The notes: generated by a model not told the origin, from the letters alone. 23,869 bases of DNA from an uncultured Eggerthellaceae bacterium (GCA_910584145.1 CAJTXX010000035.1:1-23869), one strand, 5' to 3'; shown: positions 1 through 7,365, counted from the stretch's first letter. Numbers and translations are program-made.

Positions 1-27
1 ACAAACCCGCTATACACTGTTTCAAAA

Positions 28-181
28 TGTTTCACGTGAAACATTTTTTGGTAGATTAAATCGACGTAATCCGAATGTTTCACGTGAAACAATTTGAATG
101 AAGTAGATTGACGCGGCTCAATGTTTCACGTGAAACATTTTAAGAGGCATAGGTGCTCATAAGAATGTTTCGCGTGAAACA
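28..181. repeat. parS: Array of four parS-type palindromes
   Basis: Three perfect copies of TGTTTCACGTGAAACA lie at 28-43, 76-91 and 122-137. A fourth at 166-181 has one substitution (TGTTTCGCGTGAAACA). Centre-to-centre spacing is 48, 46 and 44 bp. The first copy sits in a 24-bp perfect palindrome (24-47) and the third in a 20-bp one (120-139). This 16-mer is the well-known ParB (Spo0J) loading site, where ParB clamps enter the DNA and spread. No gene is visible in 1-210. In the common bacterial order, rsmG and parA-parB follow jag, so these sites probably lie between jag and that locus; that part is inference because the window ends. Confidence 0.93.
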
Positions 182-206
182 AAAAACAGCCTTACGGCTG
201 TTTTTT
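181..206 (-). terminator. Rho-independent terminator after jag
   Basis: An 11-bp perfect stem (181-191 paired with 196-206) encloses a TTAC loop. Its core is a CAGCC/GGCTG stem flanked by A and T runs, so the transcript ends in U on either strand. It begins 6 bases past the jag stop codon, which makes it the end of the rpmH-to-jag operon. It could also stop transcription arriving from the left. Its first base overlaps the last base of the fourth parS-type site. Confidence 0.85.
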
Positions 207-211
207 GTTTG

Positions 212-736
212 CTAGTTCGGGATGATCACTACGTGGCGGGCGTTACCTTCGCCTTCCGATAGAGTATCTACTCTATCGTCGTCTTTCAATGTGATATGAA
301 TGATCCTCCGCTCATAGGGCGTCATAGGGTGAAGGTTGATGCTGCGACGTTGAGAAGCTGCCTTATTCGCTGAAGAACAGGCAATGGATTCCAACTTCTG
401 GCGCTGACGGCTCTTATATCCCTCAACATCAATGACAACAGGGTACCTGAAACCAAGTTCTCGGATGATTATCGAATTGAATATCGTCTGAAGAGCATCA
501 AGGGTATTCCCGTGGCGGCCGATCATAACGGCAAGATCACCACCGGTTATATCCAGGATGAGCTCACCTTCGTCACCCTCGTATTCGTCGATAACGACTT
601 CTCCGACATTGAAGTGCTTTAGAATGTCCTGAATGATAGTGATGGATTTATCAGCAATGGAATCCAGTTCCTCTTCCGAGATATCGGGTTCGGATGCAGC
701 GGTTTCCTCTTCTAGAATCTCTTGTTCCTCAGTCAT
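212..736 (-). CDS. jag: Jag/KhpB RNA-binding protein (KH-R3H)
   Basis: This 174-residue protein belongs to the Jag/KhpB (EloR) family, cytoplasmic RNA-binding proteins linked to cell elongation and division and usually encoded next to yidC. Visible features are an acidic N-terminus (about 1-30), a KH domain with the GxxG loop GRHG at 73-76, and a C-terminal R3H domain with RRIIH at 143-147 followed by SEGEG at 160-164. The separate N-terminal Jag_N domain of longer homologues is absent. The start is supported by an AAAGGAG ribosome-binding site about six bases upstream. It is the last gene of the leftward operon, 71 bp after yidC, and that gap contains a parS-type site. The family call is firm; the cellular role is by analogy. 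Confidence 0.93.
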   Translation of the reverse strand: MTEEQEILEEETAASEPDISEEELDSIADKSITIIQDILKHFNVGEVVIDEYEGDEGELILDITGGDLAVMIGRHGNTLDALQTIFNSIIIRELGFRYPVVIDVEGYKSRQRQKLESIACSSANKAASQRRSINLHPMTPYERRIIHITLKDDDRVDTLSEGEGNARHVVIIPN

Positions 737-756
737 GAGAGAGCTCCTTTGAACAC

Positions 757-784
757 CAAGAATGTTTCATGTGAAACATTCTTG
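757..784. promoter_or_regulatory. parS: parS variant in a 28-bp near-palindrome
   Basis: The core TGTTTCATGTGAAACA (763-778) differs from parS by one central base. The flanks extend the dyad to 28 bp with only the central pair unmatched. It lies between yidC and jag inside the operon. Confidence 0.75.
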
Positions 785-807
785 AACAACACACGAAGGA
801 AAGGCGT

Positions 808-1584
808 CTAGCGCTTCTTGTGCGGGCGCTGCTTCTTCTGCTTGCGCACGACATCGACCTCGACCGGCTTCACCTCGAGCTCAGCTGCCGCTTCGGCCTC
901 AGCATCAGCACGACGGCAGCGAGAAAGCGTGATCTGGTTCTGCGCGATGCCGATCAGCGACGACACGCCCCAGAACAGCAGAACGCCGGCGGGTGAACCC
1001 CACGATATCCAGAGCATGAACAGCGTCATGACGATACCCATGATGAGGGTCTGATTCCTCATCTTGTTATCTTTATTCTTCAGCTGCTGCTGGATCATCG
1101 GGAAGAACGTAGCGCCCGCGAACACGAGCATCAATATTAAATAGGGAACAAATGTTCCAATTCCTTCACTGAGCGCGCCAGAAGGTGTTTGCACCAGATT
1201 AGGAACGAGCTGATAGAACGAATAGTTCTGAACCTCAGAACGGTCGCCCATCTCGCGCAGCACCTGGAAGAGCGCGATGAAGATAGGCATCTGGAGCAGC
1301 ATAGGCAAGCAGCCCGCCAGCGGGTTGAACTTCGCTTCGGCATAGAGCTTCTGCGTCTCCTGCCCGAGCCTTACCTGGTCGCCAGCGTATTTCTCCTGGA
1401 TCTTCTGAAGCTGCGGCTGTATCTTCTGCATCTGGTAGTTCGATTTCGCCTGCTTATGCATGAGCGGCGCCACGATGATGCGGAAGATGATGGTGATAAT
1501 GATGATCGCCAGGCCCCAGTCACCACAGAGGCCGTAGAAGAACTGGATAACATTGAATATCCAGTCTTTGAATACGTCCCACAT
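808..1584 (-). CDS. yidC: Membrane protein insertase YidC/Oxa1
   Basis: This 258-residue insertase places proteins in the inner membrane, alone or with SecYEG. It has the five-helix core typical of Gram-positive YidC: hydrophobic segments at about 22-42, 90-110, 145-165, 178-196 and 201-220. Arg35 in the first segment matches the conserved positive residue of the substrate groove. A cytoplasmic helical hairpin (about 45-85) follows, and the C-tail is strongly basic (RKQKKQRPHKKR). The large periplasmic domain of Gram-negative YidC is absent. No lipobox is visible near the N-terminus, unlike many Firmicute homologues. The start has a GAAGGGA motif about 11 bases upstream. It sits between yidD and jag, the usual order. 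Confidence 0.95.
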   Translation of the reverse strand: MWDVFKDWIFNVIQFFYGLCGDWGLAIIIITIIFRIIVAPLMHKQAKSNYQMQKIQPQLQKIQEKYAGDQVRLGQETQKLYAEAKFNPLAGCLPMLLQMPIFIALFQVLREMGDRSEVQNYSFYQLVPNLVQTPSGALSEGIGTFVPYLILMLVFAGATFFPMIQQQLKNKDNKMRNQTLIMGIVMTLFMLWISWGSPAGVLLFWGVSSLIGIAQNQITLSRCRRADAEAEAAAELEVKPVEVDVVRKQKKQRPHKKR

Positions 1585-1605
1585 ACTCGGTCAATCCCTT
1601 CTATC

Positions 1606-1857
1606 TCACACCTCTGGGACCGGGTCGTACCCATGCGGGCCACCAGGTCGACAGCGGAGTATCCGCTTCGCGGTCAGGATGAATCCTCTTCGGAAACCAA
1701 ACCGCTTGAACGCCAGCAGCCCGTATTCAGAGCAACTGGGGACGAACCGGCACGAGGAAGGTAGAAGCGGAGATATAGCAGCACGGTAAAAAGAGATGAT
1801 GCCCAGCGCTATATACGTGGGAATCTTCTTGATCATGCTCGGAAGCTCACTGCGCAT
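1606..1857 (-). CDS. yidD: Membrane protein insertion efficiency factor YidD
   Basis: This is an 83-residue small membrane-associated protein of the YidD family, thought to assist YidC-dependent insertion. The family hallmark CRFVPSCSEYGLLAF is present, as is the C-terminal RCRPGGPHGYDPVPEV block. The chosen ATG at 1857 overlaps the rnpA 3' end by 11 bp and has GGGGA about eight bases upstream. A second ATG at 1836 (MIKKIPTY) is possible but has a weaker ribosome-binding site. The overlap suggests translational coupling with rnpA. Confidence 0.92.
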   Translation of the reverse strand: MRSELPSMIKKIPTYIALGIISFYRAAISPLLPSSCRFVPSCSEYGLLAFKRFGFRRGFILTAKRILRCRPGGPHGYDPVPEV

Positions 1858-2218
1858 CCGGTTTCCCCAAATCCAGTTCTCTCAATGCCTTCTCGACAGC
1901 ACCAGACACTTTACTATAAGAAGCATCGGTCAGGGCACGTTTTGCCACGAATAGCACGTCGAAATCCGGCCACGGCGCTCCTGCATGGCGCGCTATCTCG
2001 CGCATGCGGCGCTTCGCAGCATTCCTCCAGCAGGCGTTCCCGTTCTTTTTCCCGGCAATAAAAGCAACACGGCCATGTCGGCCGTGTTCAGGTTCTGCAT
2101 CTGCGCTGGTATCTCCTCGGTTCGAAGGCGCGACGATCAACGTGACGAACCTATTGGAAGATCGTTTGCCCTCTTTGAATATCTGAGAGATAGCAGCGCT
2201 TGATCTTATGGTTTCCAA
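1847..2218 (-). CDS. rnpA: Ribonuclease P protein component
   Basis: This 123-residue protein is the subunit that helps the RNase P RNA bind and process tRNA 5' leaders. The family signature appears as RNAAKRRMREIAR, preceded by the usual basic FKEGKRSSNRFVTLIVAP region. There is a short hydrophilic insert (about 34-48) before the VAFIAGKK strand. The best start is a TTG six bases after the rpmH stop codon. No clear Shine-Dalgarno is seen before it, so translation is probably coupled to rpmH. The order rpmH-rnpA-yidD-yidC is conserved across bacteria. Confidence 0.92.
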   Translation of the reverse strand: METIRSSAAISQIFKEGKRSSNRFVTLIVAPSNRGDTSADAEPEHGRHGRVAFIAGKKNGNACWRNAAKRRMREIARHAGAPWPDFDVLFVAKRALTDASYSKVSGAVEKALRELDLGKPDAQ

Positions 2219-2224
2219 CGAAGG

Positions 2225-2359
2225 TTAGACGCAGAGACGCTTGCGACCCTTTGCCCGACGACGAGCCAGTACGGCACGGCCGCCCTTGGTGGACATACGC
2301 GCACGGAAGCCGTGGCACTTCGCACGCTTACGCTTATTCGGCTGATAAGTACGTTTCAT
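2225..2359 (-). CDS. rpmH: 50S ribosomal protein L34
   Basis: Translation of this strand gives 44 residues starting MKRTYQPNKRKRAKCHGF and ending RRRAKGRKRLCV, a textbook L34 of normal length and very basic composition. An ATG precedes the chosen one directly (2362). The ATG at 2359 is preferred because AAGGA then lies six bases upstream. It is the first gene of the operon and follows the promoter at 2393-2420. Confidence 0.97.
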   Translation of the reverse strand: MKRTYQPNKRKRAKCHGFRARMSTKGGRAVLARRRAKGRKRLCV

Positions 2360-2392
2360 CATGAATCCTTTTCCTAAAAGAGCAGTTTGAAA

Positions 2393-2420
2393 AGTATATC
2401 CTACCTGCGGGAACTGTCAA
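2393..2420 (-). promoter_or_regulatory. Sigma-A-type promoter of the rpmH operon
   Basis: On the minus strand TTGACA (2420-2415) and TATACT (2398-2393) are separated by 16 bp. This is a strong housekeeping promoter about 35 bp upstream of rpmH, as expected for rpmH-rnpA-yidD-yidC-jag. Confidence 0.85.
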
Positions 2421-2716
2421 CGGGATTCTATGAGCGGCTTCACGGTATCGGCATGGTGCGGCGTGGAAGAGGAAGCTGAGGAAACCGAAGGAGAAGGGAT
2501 TTAGAAGGTAATAATCATAATAAGGACTGTTGAAAAGATGAAAACCAGCGAATGACCAGCTAGAGGGCTTGAAATGGATGTTGATAGGATGTGGGGGAGC
2601 TGTCGGGGGTATCCACCATGGGGAAGGGCGGCATCGGGTGTATCCACCACGCGTGCGCTGGAAAAGTAGAAAAATCGGCTGATTATCCCGCGAACATCAA
2701 CAGGTGGTGTTGAAGA
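2421..2716. other. dnaA-rpmH spacer with two box-like 9-mers
   Basis: No gene is seen between the rpmH promoter and the dnaA stop. The 9-mer GTATCCACC occurs twice in direct orientation, at 2609-2617 and 2640-2648 (31 bp apart). It differs from the DnaA box TTATCCACA at two positions. In some bacteria this spacer carries part of a bipartite origin. Here the match is weak. Confidence 0.4.
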
Positions 2717-4468
2717 TCAGAGCTCCTTTATCACCTGTTTGAGCGCTTCGAGCTCTTCCTGTACATCGCGGTTGGTTATGACCATCTTCTCGACCTTCGC
2801 CACAGAGTGCATGATGGTGGTGTGGTCGCGGTTGAATTTCTTCCCGATATCATTAAAGGGCAGGTCGAGCAGCTGCCGGCAGAGGTAGATCGCTATCTGG
2901 CGCGGGTAGGTGATACTGCGGTCGCGCGCGGGGCCGACGAGGTCGGAGTGCTTGATCTTATAGAATTGCTCGACTTCTTTCTGGATGTCCTCGACGGTGA
3001 GGTTCTTACGGATGCCCCCTGAGAAGTGGTTCTCGAGCAACTGGCTCACATCGCCGATGGAGATGGTGTCCTTCTGGAGAAAGCTGATGTGGTAGATGAC
3101 GATGGTGAGCGCGCCTTTCAGCTCGCGGATATTCGACCCGGAGTTCTCGGCGATATAGAATTGCACGTCCTCGGGGATGACCAGGTTCTCGTTCCCCTCT
3201 GAGCGTTTGTACATGTTGATGTAGCTTTTGACGATGGCGAGCTTCGTCTCCACCTCGGGCGGCTGGATGTCGATGGTGCCGCCCTGCACGAAACGCGAGC
3301 TGTAGCGCTCGTCGATGTCGATGTTCTTCGGCGCGCGGTCGGCTGACAGCACGATCTGCTTACCCTGGTTAGTGAGCTTGTTGAAGATCTGGAACACGAT
3401 ATCGAGCGTCTGCTTCTTACCCTGGAGGAACTGGATGTCGTCGACTAAGAGCACGTCGGCGGCTTCGTAGTAGGTCTTGAAGTTCTTGTAGCTCGATTTC
3501 TCGCGGTCATGCTCGGCGACGGCGTCGGTGTACCCGCTGATGAGCTCCTCGGCATCGACGTAGATAGTGCGCAGATGCGGCTGCGTCTCGTTGATGTAGT
3601 TCTGGATGGCGCGCATGAGGTGGGTCTTGCCTAGGCCGCTCTTGCCGTAGATGAAGAGCGGGTTCAGAGCTGTGCTGCCGGGCATTTCCGCCACCTGCAC
3701 CGCCATCGAGTACGCCATGCGGTTCGATTCGCCGATGACGAAGTTCTCGAAAGTGAGCGAAGAGAGCACCTGGTCGTGGTGGGGGTCTTGAGATGGGCGG
3801 TCTGCTGGGCCGGATTCGGTTCCGACAGCCGGCACGCTATCCGGCGAGAATGTTTCACGTGAAACATCTGCCGCGGGTTCTTGGGTTGTTGTGCCGTTCA
3901 CGGGGGAGGGTACAGGTGCCGCTTCCGGCGGTGCGATGGTTGTGAACTGCGGTTCTGCATTATGGTCGGGCGTGGATGGGCTCGCTGGAGAGCCCGACAT
4001 AGGAGCGTCAGATAGAGCGAAGGGGCTGCTGTCTGTATGGGCCGCGTTCGGTGCGCCGGCCGCTGCTGGCTGAGTACCTGTCGGTGCCGCCATCGGCGCA
4101 GTCTCGCTTATCGCAGGCGATATCGCTGAAGGAACCGCAGCACCGGTGCTTGCCGCAGTGGTGACAGACACAGCATCTCCTCCCGGAGCGACACCTTCGC
4201 TCACGCTCGGCGGCGCTATCTCCACCACTACCGCGAACGGCATCCCGTACAGCTCGTGCAGCGCACGCTGTATGGCCGGCATGAAGCTCTTCTCGGCCCA
4301 TGATTTCAAGAACGAGTTCTCGGTGGTCAACATCAGGAAGCCGTCGCTGATAGCCTGCGGTTGCAGGCGCGACGCCAGCGCGCTGAATTGCAGTCCGTCT
4401 ACATCGTCATATGAGGCCACGAGCTGGCACGCTTCCGCCCATTTCTGATTGAGGATGTCGGTGTTCAT
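2717..4468 (-). CDS. dnaA: Chromosomal replication initiator DnaA
   Basis: This 583-residue AAA+ initiator binds DnaA boxes at oriC and melts the origin. Domain I is about 1-85. Domain II is an unusually long Pro/Ala/Ser-rich linker (about 86-235). The AAA+ domain has Walker A GKSGLGKT at 275-282, Walker B LLVDDIQF at 340-347 and the SSRF arginine region near 390. Domain IV carries the DNA-binding signature RDHTTIMHSVAKV near 550. Typical DnaA is about 450 residues; the extra length is all linker, as in some actinobacteria. A perfect parS (3851-3866) is translated within the linker as VSRET (202-206). The gene points away from dnaN and in the same direction as rpmH. It lies 71 bp downstream of the ATPase-wHTH gene, probably in one transcript. 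Confidence 0.98.
   Translation of the reverse strand: MNTDILNQKWAEACQLVASYDDVDGLQFSALASRLQPQAISDGFLMLTTENSFLKSWAEKSFMPAIQRALHELYGMPFAVVVEIAPPSVSEGVAPGGDAVSVTTAASTGAAVPSAISPAISETAPMAAPTGTQPAAAGAPNAAHTDSSPFALSDAPMSGSPASPSTPDHNAEPQFTTIAPPEAAPVPSPVNGTTTQEPAADVSRETFSPDSVPAVGTESGPADRPSQDPHHDQVLSSLTFENFVIGESNRMAYSMAVQVAEMPGSTALNPLFIYGKSGLGKTHLMRAIQNYINETQPHLRTIYVDAEELISGYTDAVAEHDREKSSYKNFKTYYEAADVLLVDDIQFLQGKKQTLDIVFQIFNKLTNQGKQIVLSADRAPKNIDIDERYSSRFVQGGTIDIQPPEVETKLAIVKSYINMYKRSEGNENLVIPEDVQFYIAENSGSNIRELKGALTIVIYHISFLQKDTISIGDVSQLLENHFSGGIRKNLTVEDIQKEVEQFYKIKHSDLVGPARDRSITYPRQIAIYLCRQLLDLPFNDIGKKFNRDHTTIMHSVAKVEKMVITNRDVQEELEALKQVIKEL
3851..3866. promoter_or_regulatory. parS: Perfect parS inside dnaA
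   Basis: A perfect TGTTTCACGTGAAACA lies in the coding region of the disordered linker of DnaA, where it encodes VSRET. It is the only perfect copy in the window that lies inside a securely called gene well away from its ends. Confidence 0.93.
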
Positions 4469-4530
4469 ACCTTGGTCTGCTCTCCGTTAACGCTGCATGT
4501 CCTCCTATGATAACAGGCAGCAGGGCCGAT

Positions 4531-4539
4531 GGTGGAAAA
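4531..4539 (-). promoter_or_regulatory. DnaA-box-like 9-mer upstream of dnaA
   Basis: Read on the minus strand this is TTTTCCACC, one base from the TTTTCCACA motif found in the origin gap. It lies in the 71-bp gap before dnaA, immediately after the stop of the upstream gene. That position would suit autoregulation of dnaA, which is inference. Confidence 0.4.
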
Positions 4540-5472
4540 CTAAAGCGAACCTACGACGCTGCGCCCAAGGGTGCTGAGCACCCGCTTCTTGCCGAGCTTG
4601 TCGATCAACCCGGCCTCTTCGAGCTTGCGCAGCTCGGTATGGGTGCTGGAAAGGGGGATATCGGTCATGGTCGATATGTCCTGCACACCGAGGGTGCCCT
4701 CGTTCCTGAACAGTGCGAGTATCTGCTGACCGCGCTTCGACAGCGTTGCTGTTACCATCTCGGGCGGGATAACCCCCGTGTGCGCGGCATGTGCCTGTTC
4801 TGCGTTCGTGACACCATTACCGATGGGTGCGTTCCCTGCGACTGCGGGGTTCATTGCCGCCATGCCCATATTCCCGTTGTTAGCGGGTGCGCTATAGGCA
4901 GGTATGGCTCCGACCGGAGCCGAGGTGGCGAACGCGGGCGCTTGTGCTTGTGCCTCTATAAGGCCCGGCATGCCTGCGTTGGCCTGCATCGGCGCGGCGT
5001 TCTCTTGCGGGGTCAAGCTCAGCGTGACCACTGAGCCACCATTCAGGTTGTCGTCGAGAGTCAGCGTCCCGTGCTTTACATCGAGATACTCGCGTACGAT
5101 TGGCAGGCCCGACCCGACGCCGTCGATGTATCGCTTCATCTCCTCGGTCGCCGACGAGAAACCCGGCAGCTGAGCACGCTGTTTATCGCTGATACCCGGG
5201 CCCTGATCGGTGAAGCGGATGGTATTCCCCTCATCCATGATGGAAACGACGATCTCGCGGAATTCCGCGTGGATGAAATTCTCCGTCACCTGGCGGATGG
5301 CGCTGAACGGGATGCCGCCGCCCATCTCGCGCGAGAGATTGTAGATCTGCGAAGAGAGCTGCCCGATGAAATCCATCGTGTCAGCGGGCGGTATCTCCAC
5401 GATGCGCGGCGAGCTGAGCATATCGTCATACAGGGCGATACGGGCCGTGCTGGTGACGAATGAGTAGTCCAC
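4540..5472 (-). CDS. GHKL ATPase with C-terminal winged helix
   Basis: I do not recognise a named gene. With the GTG start at 5472 the protein has 310 residues. Residues about 50-155 form an anti-sigma-factor-like GHKL ATPase: N box with E64-N65, G1 box DQGPG at 89-93 and G2 box GVGSGL at 118-123. A low-complexity Ala/Pro/Asn/Met linker follows (about 160-240). Residues about 243-310 look like a winged helix-turn-helix (QDISTMTDIPLSSTHTELRKLEEAGLI). The GTG start is chosen because AGGAAGG lies about eight bases upstream. An ATG at 5553 would add 27 residues but has no ribosome-binding site. It sits between oriC and dnaA and reads into dnaA, so a regulatory role in initiation or dnaA expression is plausible but unproven. 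Confidence 0.85.
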   Translation of the reverse strand: MDYSFVTSTARIALYDDMLSSPRIVEIPPADTMDFIGQLSSQIYNLSREMGGGIPFSAIRQVTENFIHAEFREIVVSIMDEGNTIRFTDQGPGISDKQRAQLPGFSSATEEMKRYIDGVGSGLPIVREYLDVKHGTLTLDDNLNGGSVVTLSLTPQENAAPMQANAGMPGLIEAQAQAPAFATSAPVGAIPAYSAPANNGNMGMAAMNPAVAGNAPIGNGVTNAEQAHAAHTGVIPPEMVTATLSKRGQQILALFRNEGTLGVQDISTMTDIPLSSTHTELRKLEEAGLIDKLGKKRVLSTLGRSVVGSL

Positions 5473-5932
5473 GCCCCTATCCTTCCTGTTCCGACGGTCT
5501 ATCAGGCGCTCACGGCGTGAAAAGCCTGGAGAAAGAAGTATGCCACTTTTCATGAGCTGGTTTCGCGCACCTTCGGAAAATCTCGGTATCGCGCTCAGTT
5601 TTCAACAATTTATTCAGAAAAAGTGGAAAACATGGAAGATGGTGGAAAAAATCAACCGGAACCGAGATAAACGATGTGAAAGAAATTACCCCGTTTTGCT
5701 TGATTTTTGGCTGATTTTAGTTTTCCCAGTTTGAAAGCGTGAAGATTTCCGTGAATCGTGGCGAAGGATATCAGCATGAGCCCGTCAAGCGAAACTATGT
5801 TCTATTTTTGAGAAAAAGTTAGTAAAATACCAGTTCAGACATGATAAATGAATTTCACGATAAAAATACGCACGTAGATTTCAACACGAGGTGATACAGG
5901 AAATGGCAAGGTAGACCGAGTTCGAACCCGAC

Positions 5933-5981
5933 TTTTCCACAATTTCGAGAATCAAAAACGAACTTTTCAACATTTTCCACA
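5933..5981 (+). promoter_or_regulatory. DnaA box cluster
   Basis: It contains TTTTCCACA at 5933-5941 and an abutting pair, TTTTCAACA (5964-5972) followed without gap by TTTTCCACA (5973-5981). The outer two copies are identical and in the same orientation, 40 bp apart. They are the best DnaA-binding candidates in the window and lie next to the AT-rich block. Confidence 0.65.
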
Positions 5982-6125
5982 TTCAAAGCCATCAGGAGGG
6001 TAGCTGCGCAGCGCTGTATCGGCCATCTTTCCGTGTTTTTTCACTTTTTCTTGAAAGTTTCGGGATATTTCAAAACTATTCAGGAAGGAGGCGAGAGGAA
6101 AAGGAAAAAAAAGAACGCCGCACGC

Positions 6126-6131
6126 TATAAT
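6126..6131 (+). promoter_or_regulatory. Candidate -10 box for dnaN
   Basis: A perfect TATAAT lies 82 bp before the dnaN start. No good -35 hexamer is seen at the normal distance, only an A/G-rich run, so the promoter call is tentative. Confidence 0.4.
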
Positions 6132-6213
6132 GCTCCTTTAAAGACAATGATGGGGATGGACGCCGCGCGAGCCACGCCGATTCCAGAAAACACCAGTACA
6201 ACGAGGAGAACCC

Positions 6214-7311
6214 ATGAGATTCACCATCAATAAGACCGAGTTGCAGAACGCCCTCTCAGTGGTGCTGAAAGGCGTTTCCACCCGCTCGACGCTGCCGGTG
6301 CTCTCGGGCATCCTCATCGACGCGCATGGTGACGAGATCGTGCTCCAGTCGACTGACCTGGAGTATTCCGTGCAGTACACGCTCGCGGCGCTGGTGGACG
6401 AACCGGGGAAGACGGTCGTCCCCGGCAAGCTGTTCAACGACATCGTGAAGAACCTGGCCGACGCTGCGGTGTGCGTGCAAGAAGCAGATGGCGAAGCGCG
6501 CATCACCTGCGACACGTCGTCGTTCTCGGTACGCACGCTGAACCATGAGGATTTCCCCGGCTTCCCGCACGTGGAGACCGACCAAGAGCTGACCATCCCG
6601 TTCACTCAGTTCCAAGACATGGTGCGCCGCGTTTCTCGCGTGGTGTCGCGCGATGAGAGCCGCGCTATCCTGACCGGTGTGCTCATCACGCTCGAAGGTG
6701 ACGTGCTGCGCATGGTGGCCACCGACTCGTATCGCCTCGCTATAACCGAGGCGCCTATGCCGGAGGCTACGGCCGACGAATTCGACGCGGTCATCTTGGG
6801 CAGCTTCCTCAACGAGATAGCAGCGCTGCCGCGCAACGAAGGCGAGGTCTCCCTGGCGCTCGCCGAGAATCAGATTGTGGCGCGCAGCGGTTCGGTGGTG
6901 TTCATCAACCGCCGCATCGAGGGGAATTATCCGAACTATAAGCAGTTGCTGCCCGACACGTACACCTCGCGAGCTCAGATGGATGTGGCCGAGCTCGCTG
7001 CCAGCGTGAAGCGCGCATCGCTGCTGAGCTCGTCGACCGCACCCATGCGCTTCGATCTGAACAGCGCGTCGCAGACCACGCAGATCACCGTTTCCGCGCC
7101 TGACGTGGGAACTGCGCAAGAGACGCTGGTCTGCCAGATCGAGGGTGAGGATGCGCAGATTGCGTTCAACTCCCTCTATGTGCAAGATGGGTTGTCGGCC
7201 ATCAGCGGTGAGAGCGTCATGCTCGAGGTGCAATCGGATATGAAACCGGGCATCCTGCGCGCGCTGGAACCGGAGAATTATCTCTACCTGATAATGCCCG
7301 TGCGCATGTAG
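6214..7311 (+). CDS. dnaN: DNA polymerase III beta sliding clamp
   Basis: This 365-residue protein forms the ring-shaped dimer that tethers DNA polymerase III to DNA. It aligns with the three-domain clamp along its length. Characteristic segments include LQNALSVVLKGVSTRSTLPVLSGI at the N-terminus, VATDSYRLAI in the middle, RRIEGNYPNYKQLLP, and the C-terminal YLIMPVRM, which forms part of the partner-binding pocket. The ATG has GAGGAG about five bases upstream. It is followed 54 bp later by recF in the same direction, the classic order. Confidence 0.98.
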   Translation: MRFTINKTELQNALSVVLKGVSTRSTLPVLSGILIDAHGDEIVLQSTDLEYSVQYTLAALVDEPGKTVVPGKLFNDIVKNLADAAVCVQEADGEARITCDTSSFSVRTLNHEDFPGFPHVETDQELTIPFTQFQDMVRRVSRVVSRDESRAILTGVLITLEGDVLRMVATDSYRLAITEAPMPEATADEFDAVILGSFLNEIAALPRNEGEVSLALAENQIVARSGSVVFINRRIEGNYPNYKQLLPDTYTSRAQMDVAELAASVKRASLLSSSTAPMRFDLNSASQTTQITVSAPDVGTAQETLVCQIEGEDAQIAFNSLYVQDGLSAISGESVMLEVQSDMKPGILRALEPENYLYLIMPVRM

Positions 7312-7365
7312 CGCAGGCAGCGCGGAGCACCCGGCACCGCACGCGAGAGCTGACCAGCCCAGCCG

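Larger units (their letters stand above)
5473..6213. other. oriC: Putative replication origin oriC
   Basis: This divergent gap lies between the leftward ATPase-dnaA pair and dnaN and is the most AT-rich stretch of the window. By hand count 5801-5870 is about 74% A+T, a candidate unwinding element. Box-like 9-mers cluster in it. TTTTCCACA occurs at 5933-5941 and 5973-5981, and TTTTCAACA at 5599-5607 and 5964-5972. Inverted near-matches AGTGGAAAA and GGTGGAAAA are at 5622-5630 and 5641-5649. TTTTCCACA fits the relaxed DnaA consensus TTWTNCACA. No parS is present here and no convincing gene is seen. Confidence 0.75.

Noticed and set aside
5540..5734. Plus-strand 64-codon frame in the origin gap
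   Set aside because: It has no ribosome-binding site or family resemblance and lies in AT-rich origin DNA with box-like repeats.
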